Assembly (NCBI GenBank): GCA_013407085.1
Contig: JACCGJ010016200.1
Coordinates: forward strand, 1-64,000
DNA length: 64,000 nucleotides
Direction of reading: 5' to 3'
From: Atriophallophorus winterbourni
Taxonomy: Eukaryota; Platyhelminthes; Trematoda; Plagiorchiida; Microphallidae
Within the stretch, counting starts at the first letter, position 1, and every line of letters begins with the position of its first letter. Positions 22,441 to 33,860 of the stretch are shown here, piece after piece. Below the pieces are notes generated by a model, which made no database searches, had not been told where the DNA came from, and saw only the letters and a program-made list of their open reading frames with translations. A program made the translations under genes and the position numbers.

Positions 22441-25400
22441 GAAATTGTGGTATGTGCAGTCGCAAATAAGTGGGCTGGCCTCTCTCTTCGTGTGGCTGAG
22501 ATGCACCCCAGGGTTATAGCGCTTTCTGAGACCTGGCTGTCTGCGCTTGATGATGTGCCAATAAGCATCAGCGAGCAGTATCTCGTCATTAGATACGATA
22601 CACCTGGCGACAGGAGAGGCGGTGGCGTTGCACTCCTCCTAGAGTATGACTTGCACAATACGGGAACGGGTATATCCCTAACCAGTGAAAACGTCCAAGT
22701 TGTTACGAGTATCCTGACTTGCTACAAGTCAGCACTCGCAATTGCTTGTGTCAGCGTCACACCCAGTGCAGCCCAGCAGGAGATTACACAGCTGATTGAG
22801 ACGCTCGACAGGTTGTTTCAATCAGCTCCCAGCGTATTCATCTTAAGTGACTTCAACCTCCTAGACATAAATTGGGCCGTCTCTGTAGGTTTAGTCACCA
22901 AGAAATCCGAAATGTTTCTCGAATGGCTCCATAATCATGCGCTGCATCAGCATGTGAGTGATCCTACGAGGTTTCGTAATGGATGTACTCCATCCACTTT
23001 CGACCTACTATTGTCGTCCCAGCCCGAAGCCGTTATATTTTAAAAATACCTACCACCGCTCGGCAAAAGCGATCACGTAATGATAAGCTTCGAAGCGGTA
23101 CTGCGGTTTCACAAACCTACTGCTCGCCCTAGACGAAATTTTAGGCTTGTAGACTGGGATTTTCTTCTACAGACTTCAAAATCTTTCGTTCTGTTCTCTA
23201 ACGATTTTAATGTAAGTGAAAACTGGGATAGAATTTGTAAGTATCTTAAGGAGTTACAAGACCAGCACGCTCCGCTGCAAGTCGTGAAAAAGCATCATAT
23301 GCCGCCCTGGTGGACTCCTCGAGTTCATCGATCTACCCGTAAACGAGATCGTTTATGGCGGCAATATAAGCTATCTTTCACTTCTGGTTCTTGGGTCCGA
23401 TACAAAACCGCTCGGAACGCTTGTGTTACAATACAGCGTTTGCTCAAACAGGAGTTTGAATTATCCTTAGCTACGGATGCTAAATCCAATCCCAAAAGAT
23501 TTTATAGCTACGCTCAATCGAAAGGAAAAACCAGGGAAAACATTGGAGATTTAAATCTGGAGGACGGAAAATTAGCCGATACCGACCTGTCTAAGGCGAC
23601 TGCCTTCTCTAGGTTCTTCAGTGGCGTTCAGAGACGTGATAATTCTTTAAATGCTCCGTCTAGCTTGTTTAATCTACTACCTGGCGACCCTGCACTAGAT
23701 GAGTTGTCCTTCGTGGAATCCGAGGTGTATGAAGCACTTATACATGTTCGCGTCAACAAAGCTGAGGGACCAGATGGTATCCACTCGATTATGCCAGTGT
23801 TTACAGAACCCTTATGCGAGCACTCCAATTCATGCTTGAACATGGGAGTGGTTCCAAGTGAGTGGAAAGAAGCTATAATCGTGCCAATACACAAGGGTGG
23901 TTGCAGCTCAACTGTTGGTAATTATAGACCTGTCAGCCTGACTAGCATCGTCTCGAAAGTAATGGAAAAACTGCTGCGTGACAAAATCTGTCAGCATCGT
24001 TGTCGGCATTCTCTACTGAGTGTAACTCAGCATGGATTTCTTAAGGGTAGATCCTGCTTGACAAACCTTAGTTTTCTCAATACTGCCACTAAAAGGATGG
24101 ATGAAGTAAGCCTGTCGAAGCCCTCTATATAGACTTCAGCAAGGCTTGTGATTCCGTAAACCACCGCCTTCTAGAGATTGACCTAGCAGCAAAAGGCATT
24201 CGGGGTAGTCTACTTGCTTGGATAAAGGCCCTCCGAACAGGTAGGACATTCCGAGTTAAGGTAGGATCTACGCTGTCGAATGAAACCGACGTGATCAGTG
24301 GTGTATCCCAAGGTTCGGTACTTGGTCCTCTTCTATTCCTGATTTTCATCGATGACCTGTCCTCTGCATTGAAGTGCCCATGCTTCATTTTCGCGGATGA
24401 TGTGAAATTCATCGGATCAACGGATAAAGATACCTTGATGCACAACCTTGAGCGGGTGATAAACTGGTCATACACGTGGGACCTCCCACTGAACCTTAAT
24501 AAGAGCCAACTCTTGTCAGCACTGGTTCATAAGATTTCAGTTCCGTGGGCGGGGAATTCCCTCAGTGTTAATGCCGCACAGCTTGTTAAGGATTTAGGAG
24601 TACTAGTTAGGACTGAATTCAAATGGGAGGACCAATGCGCCGCTGCAGCTCAGCGTGTTCGCAAAGTTCTCTTTCGGCTGAGATCAGTGCTATCCAGCAG
24701 AAGACCCGATGTATTCCTGCCCCTTTAAAACGCAATAGTTCGGCCGCATTTAGAATATTGTGTTCAGGCGTGGTGCCCTTACTACAAGAAGGATATCGTT
24801 CAACTCAAATCGTACAGCGTTTCGCAACTCGCATGATTGAGGGTTAGCGAGGGGAACTTTACGCTGCACGCATGAAGTCCCTAGATCTTTTCTCACTTAC
24901 GCGCCGTCGTTTGAGAGGTGATTTAATTGAAACCTTCAAGATCTTGAAGGGGTTAAGTGGCGTTATCATGACCGACTTCTTTGCCTTAAGTCCCGAGCTG
25001 GGCACCCGGGGCCATTCACTCAAACTTGCTAAGGAGCGATGTAGACTAGACTCCAGGAAAAACTTTTTCAGCCTCAGGGTTGTAAATTTCTGGAACCGGC
25101 TTCCAGAATAACTTATATCCTGCAGTTCTGTCGCAAGTTTTAAGCAGGGTTTGGACCGCATCCGGGGTAAGCTTTTTCCTGAATTCTCCCCCTAATTTGT
25201 ATGCAAGATTACGTACTTCACCATTTTTAGCGTTGTTTGGTAAGTAAGTAAATGCTAAAGTTCTGTTTGTTTATTACACAACTCTTCCTTAGCTGACCTC
25301 TCACCGTACTGGTGAAGAGAAATGTATTCTTATCTTTCCAGCATCATTCATAACGAGGTGCTTCCTAAATACAACCCGGATAATCCCTTGGCATCGCGAT

Positions 25401-25465
25401 CGTCGAGGATATCCAAATCACAATAAGAATAAACGCTTTGGCAGTGGCGGTTGCTTCTCTGCAGT
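22441..25465 (+). mobile_element. CR1-like family A, copy B (ORF2 nearly complete)
   Basis: The ORF2 frame starts inside the endonuclease (NKWAGLSLRVAEMHPRVIAL, ALSETWLS, RRGGGVALLLEY, then a degenerate LSDFNLLDINW). A stop at 23041 precedes SDHVMISFEAV. The linker and RT run 23080-24132 (VNKAEGPDGIHSI, PIHKGGCSSTVGNYRPVSL), then shift frame to 24291-24728 (ISGVSQGSVLGPLLFLIF, CFIFADDVKFIGS). The ending at 24872-25195 carries [20 protein letters not shown] and RVVNFWNRLPE. The 3' UTR with stem-loop (about 25291-25320) runs to about 25440 and a short tail to 25465. There are at least four inactivating breaks. It lies head to head with copy A and tail to tail with copy C. Confidence 0.9.
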
Positions 25466-25887
25466 TCAGTATGCACAGGACAGTAAGTGGCTGACAAGCC
25501 AATCGAGCGTCCAGAATTTCTTTCGTTGGAAAGCTGCGGAGAAGCACCCACCACTGCCAAAGGGTCAATCCTTTTTCTCTGTGTGGAACCTCTGATGGTC
25601 GTAGGACTATGAGAATGTAGTTGGGGGAGCACCGCGCTATAATCGATGCACTGCCGAAAGGTAATGTTCTTTTTTCTCCGTTTGCAATCTCTGATGATCG
25701 CGGTGCCAGGCGATGTACCAGATAGTAGTAGGACAGCAACGCGCAATAATCAATGCTGGAAAAAAGAAAAGGCCGTTTCTCTTCACCAGCACGGTGAAAG
25801 GTCAGCTGATGGAGAATCAAGAATAAGATGTTCTAAAATTGCTACAATGAATAGCGAGCAAAATGGAGGACAACCTCAACATGGTGA

Positions 25888-28665
25888 TCATTGGATGTAA
25901 TCAGAGAATAACTTACCCCAGTCACGGTCTAAACCCTGCTTAAAAGTTGAGACGGAACTACAGGAGATAAGTTCTTCAGGGAGCTTGTTCCAGAAGTTGA
26001 CCACCCTTAAGCTGAAAAAGTATTTCCTAGAATCTAGTCGACATCGTTCCTTAGCAAGCTTGAGTGCGTGCCCGCGAGTGTCCAGCTTAGGACTTAAGGT
26101 AAAGATGTCACCTGGATTAACGCCGCTTACACCCTTTAAGATCTCAAAGGTTTCAATCAAATCACCTCTCAAACGACGACGCTTAAGAGAGAAAAGACCC
26201 AGAGCCCCTATGCGATCAGCATAACTTTTCCCACGCCGACCCTCAATCATGCGTGTTGCTAGTCGATGGACGCTTTCAAGTCGAATAATATCCTTCTGGT
26301 AGTGAGGACACCACGCCTGGACACAATATTCCAAATGCGGCCTGACTAACGCCTTGTAAAGTGGCAGGAACACGTCGGGACTTCTGCTGGAAAGCACCGA
26401 CTTCAACCGAAAGAGCACATTGCGTGCACGTTGCGCTGCAACAGCGCATTGGTCCTCCCATTTGAAGTCAGCTCTAACTAGAACACCCAAGTCCTTAACC
26501 CGCTGTGTGGCATCAACGCTAATAGGAGTACCTGACACCTGGACTGTGATCTTGTCGACCAGAGCAGACAAGAGTTGGCACTTATTGAGGTTCAGTGGGA
26601 GGTCCCACCGTATGGACCAGTCAATGACCCGCTCGAGGTCGTGCATCAGAGTATCTTCATTCGTTGAACCAATGAACTTCACGTCATCCGCGAAAATGAA
26701 GCACGGGCACTCCAAGATAGGCGACAAGTCATCGATAAAAATCAGAAAGAGCAGCGGACCTAGCACAGACCCCTGAGGCACCCCACTTATCACCTCCGTT
26801 TGGATCGACAACGTAGATCCTACTCGTACTCTAAAGGTCCTACCTGTCAGGAATGATTTTATCCAAGCAAGTAAACTACCCCGTATGCCTTTTGCTGCCA
26901 GCTTAGCTTCTAAAAATCTGTGGTTGACGGAATCGAAAGCCTTGCTAAAATCCAGGTAGAGCGCTTCGACCGGCTTCCCTTCATCCAACCTTTCGTAGCA
27001 ATATTGAGGAAACTCAAGAGGTTAGTCAGACAAGACCTCCCTTTCAGGAATCCATGTTGAGCTACACTAAGTGGAGAATGCTGGCAGATTTTGTCGCGTA
27101 TAAGTCTTTCCAATACTTTCGAGACGATGCTGGTCATGCTGACTGGTCTATAGTTACCAAGAATCGACCTGCAACCACCTTTGTGTATTGGTACTACTAT
27201 GGCTTCTTTCCACTCACGAGGAACCATTCCCGAGTGCAAACATGAATTGAAGAGCTCACATAGTGGTTCTGCAACCACTGGGGCGAGATTTCTCAGCATA
27301 ATTGAGTGGATGCGATCCGATCCCTCAGCCTTGTTAGGGCGAACATTAATAAGAGCTCCATACACCTCCGCCTCATTAAAGGACAAATCATCTAGTGCAG
27401 GGACACCAGATGGAAAGTCAAGCAACTCAGACGGTGTGTAAAGAATTGTCCCTTCGCTGAACGCTACTGAAAAACTTTGTGAAGGCTGTCGCCTTAGCTG
27501 GGTCACTATTAGCTACTTGTCCGTCCTCCAGTTTTAAGTCTCCGATGTTTACCCTAGTTTTTTCCTTTAGATTGAGCGTAACTGTAAAACCTTTTCGGGT
27601 TGGATTTAGCGTCCCTGGATAAGGATAACGCAAACTTCTGTTTGAGCACACAATGCATTTTGACACAAGCGTTTCGGGCGGTTCTGTAACGGACCTACGA
27701 ACCAGAGGTGAGCGATAGCCTATATTGCATCGATAAGCGATCACGTTTACGAATCATCATCATCATCATCATACGAATAGAACGACGAACGCTGGAAGAC
27801 CACCAGGGTGGCCGCTGGTGCCTATTCACGCATGCAGATCTTGTAGCCCGTCAAGAAATTTGCAAATTTCGTCCCAGTTTTCAGTTACACTAGAATTACT
27901 CGAGAACAGAAGGTAAGATTTTGATGACTGTAAAAGTAGGCCCCAGTCAACACGCCTAAAATTACGTCTAGGACGCGCAAGAGGTTTGTGAAAACGCAAC
28001 ACCGCTTCGAAGCCTAACATTACGTGGTCGCTTTTGCCAAAAGGGGGTAGGAACTTGAAATTCTTGACAGCTTCTAGCTGAGACGACAGCACCAAGTCAA
28101 GAGTGGATGGAGTGCATCCATCGCGGAATCTAGTGGGTTCGTTCACGTGCTGATGTAATCCATGATAGTGGATCCAATCCAGAAAAGATGCGGATTGCTC
28201 GGTGATTACCCCTGAGGGAGCTGACCAGTCTATGTCTGGGAGATTAAAATCACCTAGAACGAGTACGCTTGGGGCTGATTGAAACAACCCGTCAAGCATC
28301 TCAAGCAATTGACTAATTTCTCGCAGGGTTGCACAGGGCGTGACATATACACAAGCAATCGCCAGTGCTGACTTGTGGCAAGTCAGGACACTAGTAACAA
28401 CTTGGATATTTTCACTAGCGAGAGATAACCCTGGGCCCGTGTTGTGCAGACCATATTCAAGAAAAAGAGCCACGCCTCCGCCTCTTCTATCGCTAGGTCG
28501 ATCGCATCTGATGACAAGATACTGTTCGCTGATACTAGTTGGCACAACATCAACCGCAGACAGCCAGGTCTCAGACAGCGCTAAAACCCTCGGGTGTAGC
28601 TCGGCTACACGAAGAGAAAGTTCAGTCCACTTATTTCTTATGCTGCACACATTAGCGTACAACAC
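25888..28665 (-). pseudogene. CR1-like ORF2: endonuclease and reverse transcriptase
   Basis: The apurinic-type endonuclease is open at 28665-27826 (MLYANVCSIRNKWTEL, ALSETWLS, RRGGGVALFLEYG, LVLGDFNLPDIDW, SDHVMLGFEAVLRF). The linker is degraded at 27825-27507. RT follows at 27506-26910 (VPIHKGGCRSILGNYRPVSM) and, in another frame, 26988-25888 ([76 protein letters not shown]). All RT palm motifs are intact, so only the linker, the 26.9-kb junction and ORF1 carry visible breaks. Confidence 0.9.
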
Positions 28666-28694
28666 AGTGGCACTGGATATGCGCGCTTCTAAGC

Positions 28695-30044
28695 TCAGTC
28701 GTGCTTTGCACTCGGTCGAAGCACCCGGGGAAGCTGCACGTTTTTTGGCGTACTACTTAATGCAGGAAAAGCAATATCGTGTGCATCTTGCACGACGGTA
28801 ATGGAACGTTGCCTAACTATTGAGCCCTCATTTATAACATGGAAGCTGCCACTAGAAAGGCTTGACTGACTTCCTTCTTCATTCAAGCAAAGCAGATCAT
28901 CATCGTGCGCACCTGATAGCAAGATCATAGGTGATGCACACTCCGGTACGATCGTTGTTGATGCAGTGGCGTTCGGCTTCGCTTCAGGCTGAAGGGGAGC
29001 GGATGACCCTACAGCTAAGTTAATCCCAGTCGGAGCTACAGGGTACTGTCTCCTATCCAAAGGAGGGCTGTCAGGCTTCAGTTGGAGTTTGTCTAAAGTA
29101 GCGTTAGTTAGGTGTTCCGCCTTAGACAAAAACACATCGCGATCAGCCTCAAATTTGAACTTGACTAGGATCGGTCGAGGCCGGTTGTCCATCTTCCATC
29201 TACCCACACGATGAACTCGCACCGTGGGAGTGGAAGGCTTCAGCCCAACCATGCGAAATAGATCGTGGATACACATGCGGTTCAAATCTCTACGAGATTT
29301 GGATTCCTTGATGAAGGGCTCGGCACGATTGAAAACTAGTACATTACGAGTTTTAGTTTTTCGAGCCGAAGATGGGCCATGTAATGTTTCAGTTTGTTTC
29401 CGAAAACTGTTCAGCTCCAGAATAATTTGATCGATGGCGTTAGAGCCGGTGTGGTGGTTCAGGCTGCGTGAAATTACAGTATATGTGTAAAAAGTAAAAC
29501 AAGCAACATTTGTATGTTGCTTTCCATGTGTACCGGAAGTAGTAGTCTTAGCCTGCCTTCTTGGGGTGCCTGCTGTATTGGACACCATTCGCGAAGGTTT
29601 TCTATGACTAGTAGGTGATTGTTTGACCTGCGTGACGTCGGTTAGTGGTGGTTTACAGCCCTTGAACACCCGCCGTTTAGAAGGCTTAGATTTATTTTTT
29701 GCGCTGAAAGAGGTGGATGGTACGGGATAACTGGCTAGAATTTTTGGCCTTTTTATCCGCCGAAGTTCGCCCGGGGCCTAAATTGGACCGCGCGACTGAT
29801 GCATAAGTTTGGTCGGACACGGATTCCACGCACTAGGTAGCGCCACACCAGGTCGCCGTTCGTGGTATACAAATGCGGCATCAGTGGCAGCCTTGTGACA
29901 ATTCCTGCAATACCACGGAAGCCAGCGGTATTTCGCATAAAGCCCATAGTGGGATTTATGTACAGCTGAGCAGCCAGGATGAGCCCAACGCTTGCAAGCA
30001 TTGCACTCGATACCTTTGGCTACTTTTTTTGTCACATTTCCCAT
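28695..30044 (-). pseudogene. CR1-like ORF1: PHD-like finger plus RNA-binding region
   Basis: The first part (30044-29778) carries a zinc-finger pattern with CNACKRWAHPGC, H and WYCRNC, like the PHD-type finger known in ORF1 proteins of CR1 elements. After a frame change the second part (29669-28695, 324 codons) is open. It includes VRVHRVGRWKMDN and PRPILVKFKFEADRDVFL, which resemble the RRM-like half of ORF1 proteins, and a basic Ser/Pro-rich stretch before it. ORF1 proteins bind element RNA and act as chaperones. The frame break near 29700-29770 separates finger and RNA-binding part. Confidence 0.75.
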
Positions 30045-30119
30045 TAAGACAAACAGTTTTACTATAGGTGCAATAATAAATTGTGTGTGTATACTTTCGA
30101 AAAGTAGTAAAATAGATTT

Positions 30120-30165
30120 TCTATTTTACAGTACAGCTGTGAACTGAACTGAACTGAATACGTTT
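30120..30165 (+). repeat. Short (AACTG)n array
   Basis: GTGAACTGAACTGAACTGAATACG lies at about 30146-30168. The same pentamer array in reverse complement closes copy A near 20580. It is likely the tail of a vanished + strand CR1 copy or part of the flank of copy C. Confidence 0.5.
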
Positions 30166-30239
30166 TCAAGGCCACCACTTCAGTCGATTTTTACGCGCAA
30201 TAAAAGATGGTAAATAAATTTATACTTCAATAGTTTCCA

Positions 30240-32090
30240 TAGTTTCAATAATTTATTGTGGTGTGAAAGCGAAGTTCAAAAATAACCACAGGTTTGTATG
30301 TACAGTGTGGTGGAAATAAAATAGTGAGTGTCATCTGTACGGAGACGGGGAGGCCATATAGCGGGCCACACTCTTCTTCTTCTTCGCTTTGGAATTGCGC
30401 CTTCTTCATATTACGAGGCAGTAGCAAAAGAATAAGGAGGCATCAGGGTGGCGTTATACCTGGAAACAAGTAAAACTGACAGGTGGTTAGGTAGGGAATG
30501 AACGGAGTAGTAAGGCAAGGAGGACAACGTACCTGAAAAATGAAGCTAGTACGTGATGCGGTGTAGTGGATCAGTACTGATCCGAGAACAACAGCAATCG
30601 GACAGACAAGGCTTCAAGGTATGTTGTTGTGGAGATCATTTAAATGAGCGTCCAAACTCCGTTCAAAAATTTCTACGGATGTTGCGGATACGACTTCCTG
30701 GGGTAGACTATTCCAGTGAGTACATATCCGGAGGGAAAAGAAATGCCTGTGACAGTTGAGGCGTGAGTGTTGATATGAAAGTTTGAGTGAAAGGCCATGA
30801 AGATGTGAAGTTTCACAATTAAGGACGAGAATGTTTTTACAAGGGTGATCAGTGGACAAGAGGATTTGGTAGGTGAGAATGAGGTCACCACGGAGACTTC
30901 TGTGTTTCACTGAAAAGAGATTGAGGTAGCGAAGACGTTCAGGATAACCGTACGAGGCCAGACCTCTGAGAAGTTTTGTGGCGCGTCGCTGGGGAGTCTC
31001 CAGAAGTCTTTGGTCCTTCAGTAACCACGGGCACCAAACTTGAACGGCGTATTCGAGATGTGGGCGGATGAATGCTTTGAGCAAAAGCGACGAACATTGA
31101 GGTTCAAATCTGCGAAAAACACGTTTGAGAAGACCAAGCATGGTGTTTGCTTTATTGGCTGCTCTCAGGCACGTCGCCGAGACTGACATGTTCGATGCAC
31201 GATAATGCCTAAGTCCCTTTCTAAGGAAGTCGTCTTAATTGGGTGTAATCCCAGGTAATAGCTTTGTATAGAGATTGTACGCGTTAAAAGGACGCGGCAT
31301 TTCTCTGTATTAAACGGTAAGCAATTTTCGAATGACCACACATAAAGCGAATTGAGGTCGTTCTGTAGTTGATCGATGTCGTGTTGACATGTGATGACTC
31401 TCCAGAGTTTCATGTCGTCGGCATACATGAGCGTGTAGAATCAATGGCTTGAACGACATCATCAATGAAGAATAGGAATAGGGTTGGCCCCAGTACAGAG
31501 CCTCGAGGGACACCGCTGGGAATGCGGAAACTTGAAGAGAGACATCCATCAACGCGGACGCATACGCGGCGATTTGATAAATAACTCTCAAGCCACTGAA
31601 TCAACTGACCTGCAATCCCTAGAGAACATAATTTGCGGAGCAAGATTCGATGCTTGACTCTGTCGAGAGCTTTCGAGAAATCTAAGTATACAAGGTGAAT
31701 CTCACGACTTTTGTCGACTTCGGATGTCCAGTGGTCACGTGCGAGCATCAGGTTTGTCACGCATCATCTCCGGGGACGGAAACCGTGTTGCGAATCAGAC
31801 AGAAGGTGTAGTCCTTCAATGAACTGGATCATAGAGTCACTGATAATAGATTCCATAAGTTTCGATATAACAGAGAGTAATGTTATCGGTCGGTAATTAA
31901 ACACGAGAGATCGAGAGCCGCTTTTATAGATGGGAGAGATAGATCCACACTTCCAGTCAAGTGGGACACAGCAGTTAACAAAAAGGTGCGTGAAAAGATT
32001 AGCTATTGGATAACAGAGAGAGAAGGCACATTCGCGTAGGGTTCGGGAATGGAAACCGTCTGGTCCAGCGGAACTGGTGGGCCGTAAGTT
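30240..32090 (-). mobile_element. CR1-like family C, 5'-truncated RT with 3' UTR
   Basis: Reading down from 32090: a GPDGFHSR-like entry, PIYKSGSRS and NYRPITLLSVISKL near 31900, VYLDFSKALDRVKHRIL at 31690, SGVPRGSVLGPTLFLFF at about 31490, a YADDMKLW site at 31425, and the C-terminal RPHLEYAVQVWCPWLLKD and LRGDLILTYQIL, ending DAHLNDLHNNIP at 30617. The roughly 370-bp 3' UTR continues to 30240. Three frame breaks split the ORF (near 31760, 31420 and 31180). The 3' part is nearly the same as 3690-4265. Confidence 0.88.
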
Positions 32091-32099
32091 TTTTAGTTT

Positions 32100-32563
32100 A
32101 CGGTATATAACTGTGGGTGTGAATTTGATGTCAGATCAACTGCCAATCTTACATAGGGTTCGTATATGGCATTTTTCTGTAAACATTTTTTTGTATCAAT
32201 CAATGTACACTTTTGAATTGTACCCGGATTTTACGAATAAAATTTTCGTCCGCTCGGAGTTGCTCTTCTCATCTCCTTTGATACCCGTACTGCGTGCTTG
32301 GAATCCTGACTGGATTGTGAAAAGATTGCTTGCTTGCTATAAAAAGACCGCTCCATATTTCAGCCGCACCTAATTCTTGGATTTACCGCGATTGCTTCTG
32401 TGATAATACTTTGACGTCTGGCCCGGAGTAGTCAACTGCCAAGCCGGGGAGAATCGCTTTTAATTCAATCGAAGAATTATTGTGAGTGGTTACCTTTTTA
32501 CTTTTCACACACATACTGTAATTTCACGTAGCCTGAATCACCACAATTTGGTGAGCCCGATTA
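32100..32563 (+). repeat. Possible LTR and primer-binding site of Gypsy copy 1
   Basis: The 5'-truncated CR1 copy ends near 32090, and an untranslated stretch follows with an AATAAA at 32238 and, just before gag, CACCACAATTTGGTGAGCCC, where a TGGTG-type primer-binding site would be expected. I could not find a second copy of this stretch in the window, so the LTR call is inferred from position. Confidence 0.3.
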
Positions 32564-32628
32564 TTTTCGTCATAGCATACTCCCCACTATTTTGATTTTG
32601 TAGCATATTTTTACATTTTTTCATCAAT

Positions 32629-33445
32629 ATGGACAGTATCCCACAGGCAGCACCTATCCCAGCAGATATTGGTCATTTATCCCTTCCTGAGTTTGGCGTA
32701 GCAAACCCTAGATTATGGTTTGCACAAGTAGAAGCTATTTTCAAAACTCGACGCAATACTAGCCAAAAAGCAATGTACTTTTACGTCATAGGACGTTTAC
32801 CACACGCAGTCGCATCCGAAGTTGCTGATATCATATACAACATACCTGCCGATAAACCGTATAATGTACTGAAATCAGCTTTGATATCGCGCATCTGATG
32901 AGAAAAACTTACGCAAATTACTCTCGGGTATCGAACTAGGTGACAATACACTGTCGCAACTCCTTCGCCGAATAATCGAGTTACAGGGCACAACACCAGT
33001 TGGCGAACTGATTTTAAAGGAATTGTTGCTGCAAAGACTACCCAGCGATGTTCGAGAAGCACTTTAGGTGGTCGAAGAAAATTACAAGTTAGATAAGCTT
33101 GCTGCCATCGCCGATCGAGTGTATGAAAATCATAAGTCAACCATTGCAGTAGTACAATCGACTCATAAATCAACTCCTTCAACTTTAGAATCAAGGATAT
33201 CCGATTCGAAATCGCGACTCGACGAACTTTGCATGCACATACGTACTTCACGAAATGATCGATCTCGGTCATCACAGAGACACAGTCCAAATGGACGATA
33301 TTCACGAAGTCTGAGTAAAGGGCCAGGTATTTGCTATTACCACTGCAGATTCGGCGAAGGCGCCTACAGATGCACCAGACCCTGCAGTTTTGTTTCCAAA
33401 TCTAACGAGCAGGGAAACGATTATGCCGTCCGGAAACTGGACTAA
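32629..33445 (+). pseudogene. Ty3/Gypsy gag, copy 1
   Basis: The frame starts MDSIPQAAPIPADIGHL and contains the flatworm Gypsy gag pattern PRLWFAQVEAIFKTR. After a +1 shift near 32895 it continues with LRKLLSGIELGD and LLQRLPSDVREAL, then a TAG at about 33065, and KLAAIADRVYE beyond. The end carries a degenerate CYYHCRFGEGAYRC zinc-binding segment. Gag forms the particle. The frameshift and stop make it dead. The pol of this element does not follow on this strand; see the minus-strand entries at 33.5-35.9 kb. Confidence 0.85.
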
Positions 33446-33484
33446 GAGTTCCTTACAAGGCTGGGTGACGAGTGGATTCAAAAC

Positions 33485-33860
33485 TCAAATAGACTGTATG
33501 GGTGTGTAATAGTATTTGCCTATTGAATTTAACTTCGGGGTGTTATCAATAAGCCGTCGTTGGCTTATGTCCACCGCTAGGTTGGAATTAGACAAAAAAT
33601 CTGCACCCAGAATCGGAGTTTCTACGTCTGCAATGGTGAACACCCAGTGGAACGATCTTCGTAAGCCCAGGTCTACCGCGAGGTACCAATGACCATAAGT
33701 GGCTATCCGAGTACCGTTGGCCGCCTGAAGGGTCAATCCCGACGGACACTTGCGTTCGGCTTTGTTAGGTGGGATGACGCTGAGTTTCGCACCAATGTCT
33801 ACCAGAAAACGCAATTCTGTTGTGTTGTCAGAGATATAGAGGAGACGGACCAACGTTCAG
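33485..33860 (-). pseudogene. Gypsy aspartic protease, displaced and inverted
   Basis: The minus-strand frame reads LRFLVDIGAKLSVIPP, a retroviral-type aspartic protease active site with I in place of the usual T (D-I-G-A for D-T-G-A). ANGTRIATYG, FHWVFTIADVETPILGADFL and NLAVDISQRRLID follow, all in family order. It directly follows the integrase fragment on the same strand, although in Gypsy elements the protease comes before the reverse transcriptase, and it points against the gag that ends 40 bp away. Confidence 0.85.

Larger units (their letters stand above)
25466..30067 (-). mobile_element. CR1-like family A, copy C (ORF1 and ORF2)
   Basis: This is the longest family-A copy. Reading downwards from 30067: ORF1 with a PHD-like finger, a roughly 30-bp gap, ORF2 with endonuclease and RT, a 3' UTR with the stem-loop at about 25780-25805, and a partly duplicated tail at 25462-25645. 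The tail includes a 100-bp stretch also present at 20585-20690. The coding parts keep long open frames but have several frameshifts, including a (ATC)n-like expansion at 27753-27772, so it cannot be autonomous. Confidence 0.9.

Noticed and set aside
25290..25325. The CACCGTGCTGGTG hairpin as a transcription terminator or an inverted terminal repeat of a DNA transposon
   Set aside because: It always sits at the same position in the 3' UTR of CR1-like copies, and no transposase frame is nearby.
27753..27772. The (ATC)n stretch as part of a CRISPR-like or tandem coding array
   Set aside because: It is a short trinucleotide expansion inside the degraded linker of CR1 copy C.
29778..30044. The Cys/His-rich frame as a host PHD-finger gene
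   Set aside because: It lies directly upstream of the CR1 ORF1 on the same strand, and a similar finger opens the family-B ORF1, so it belongs to the element.
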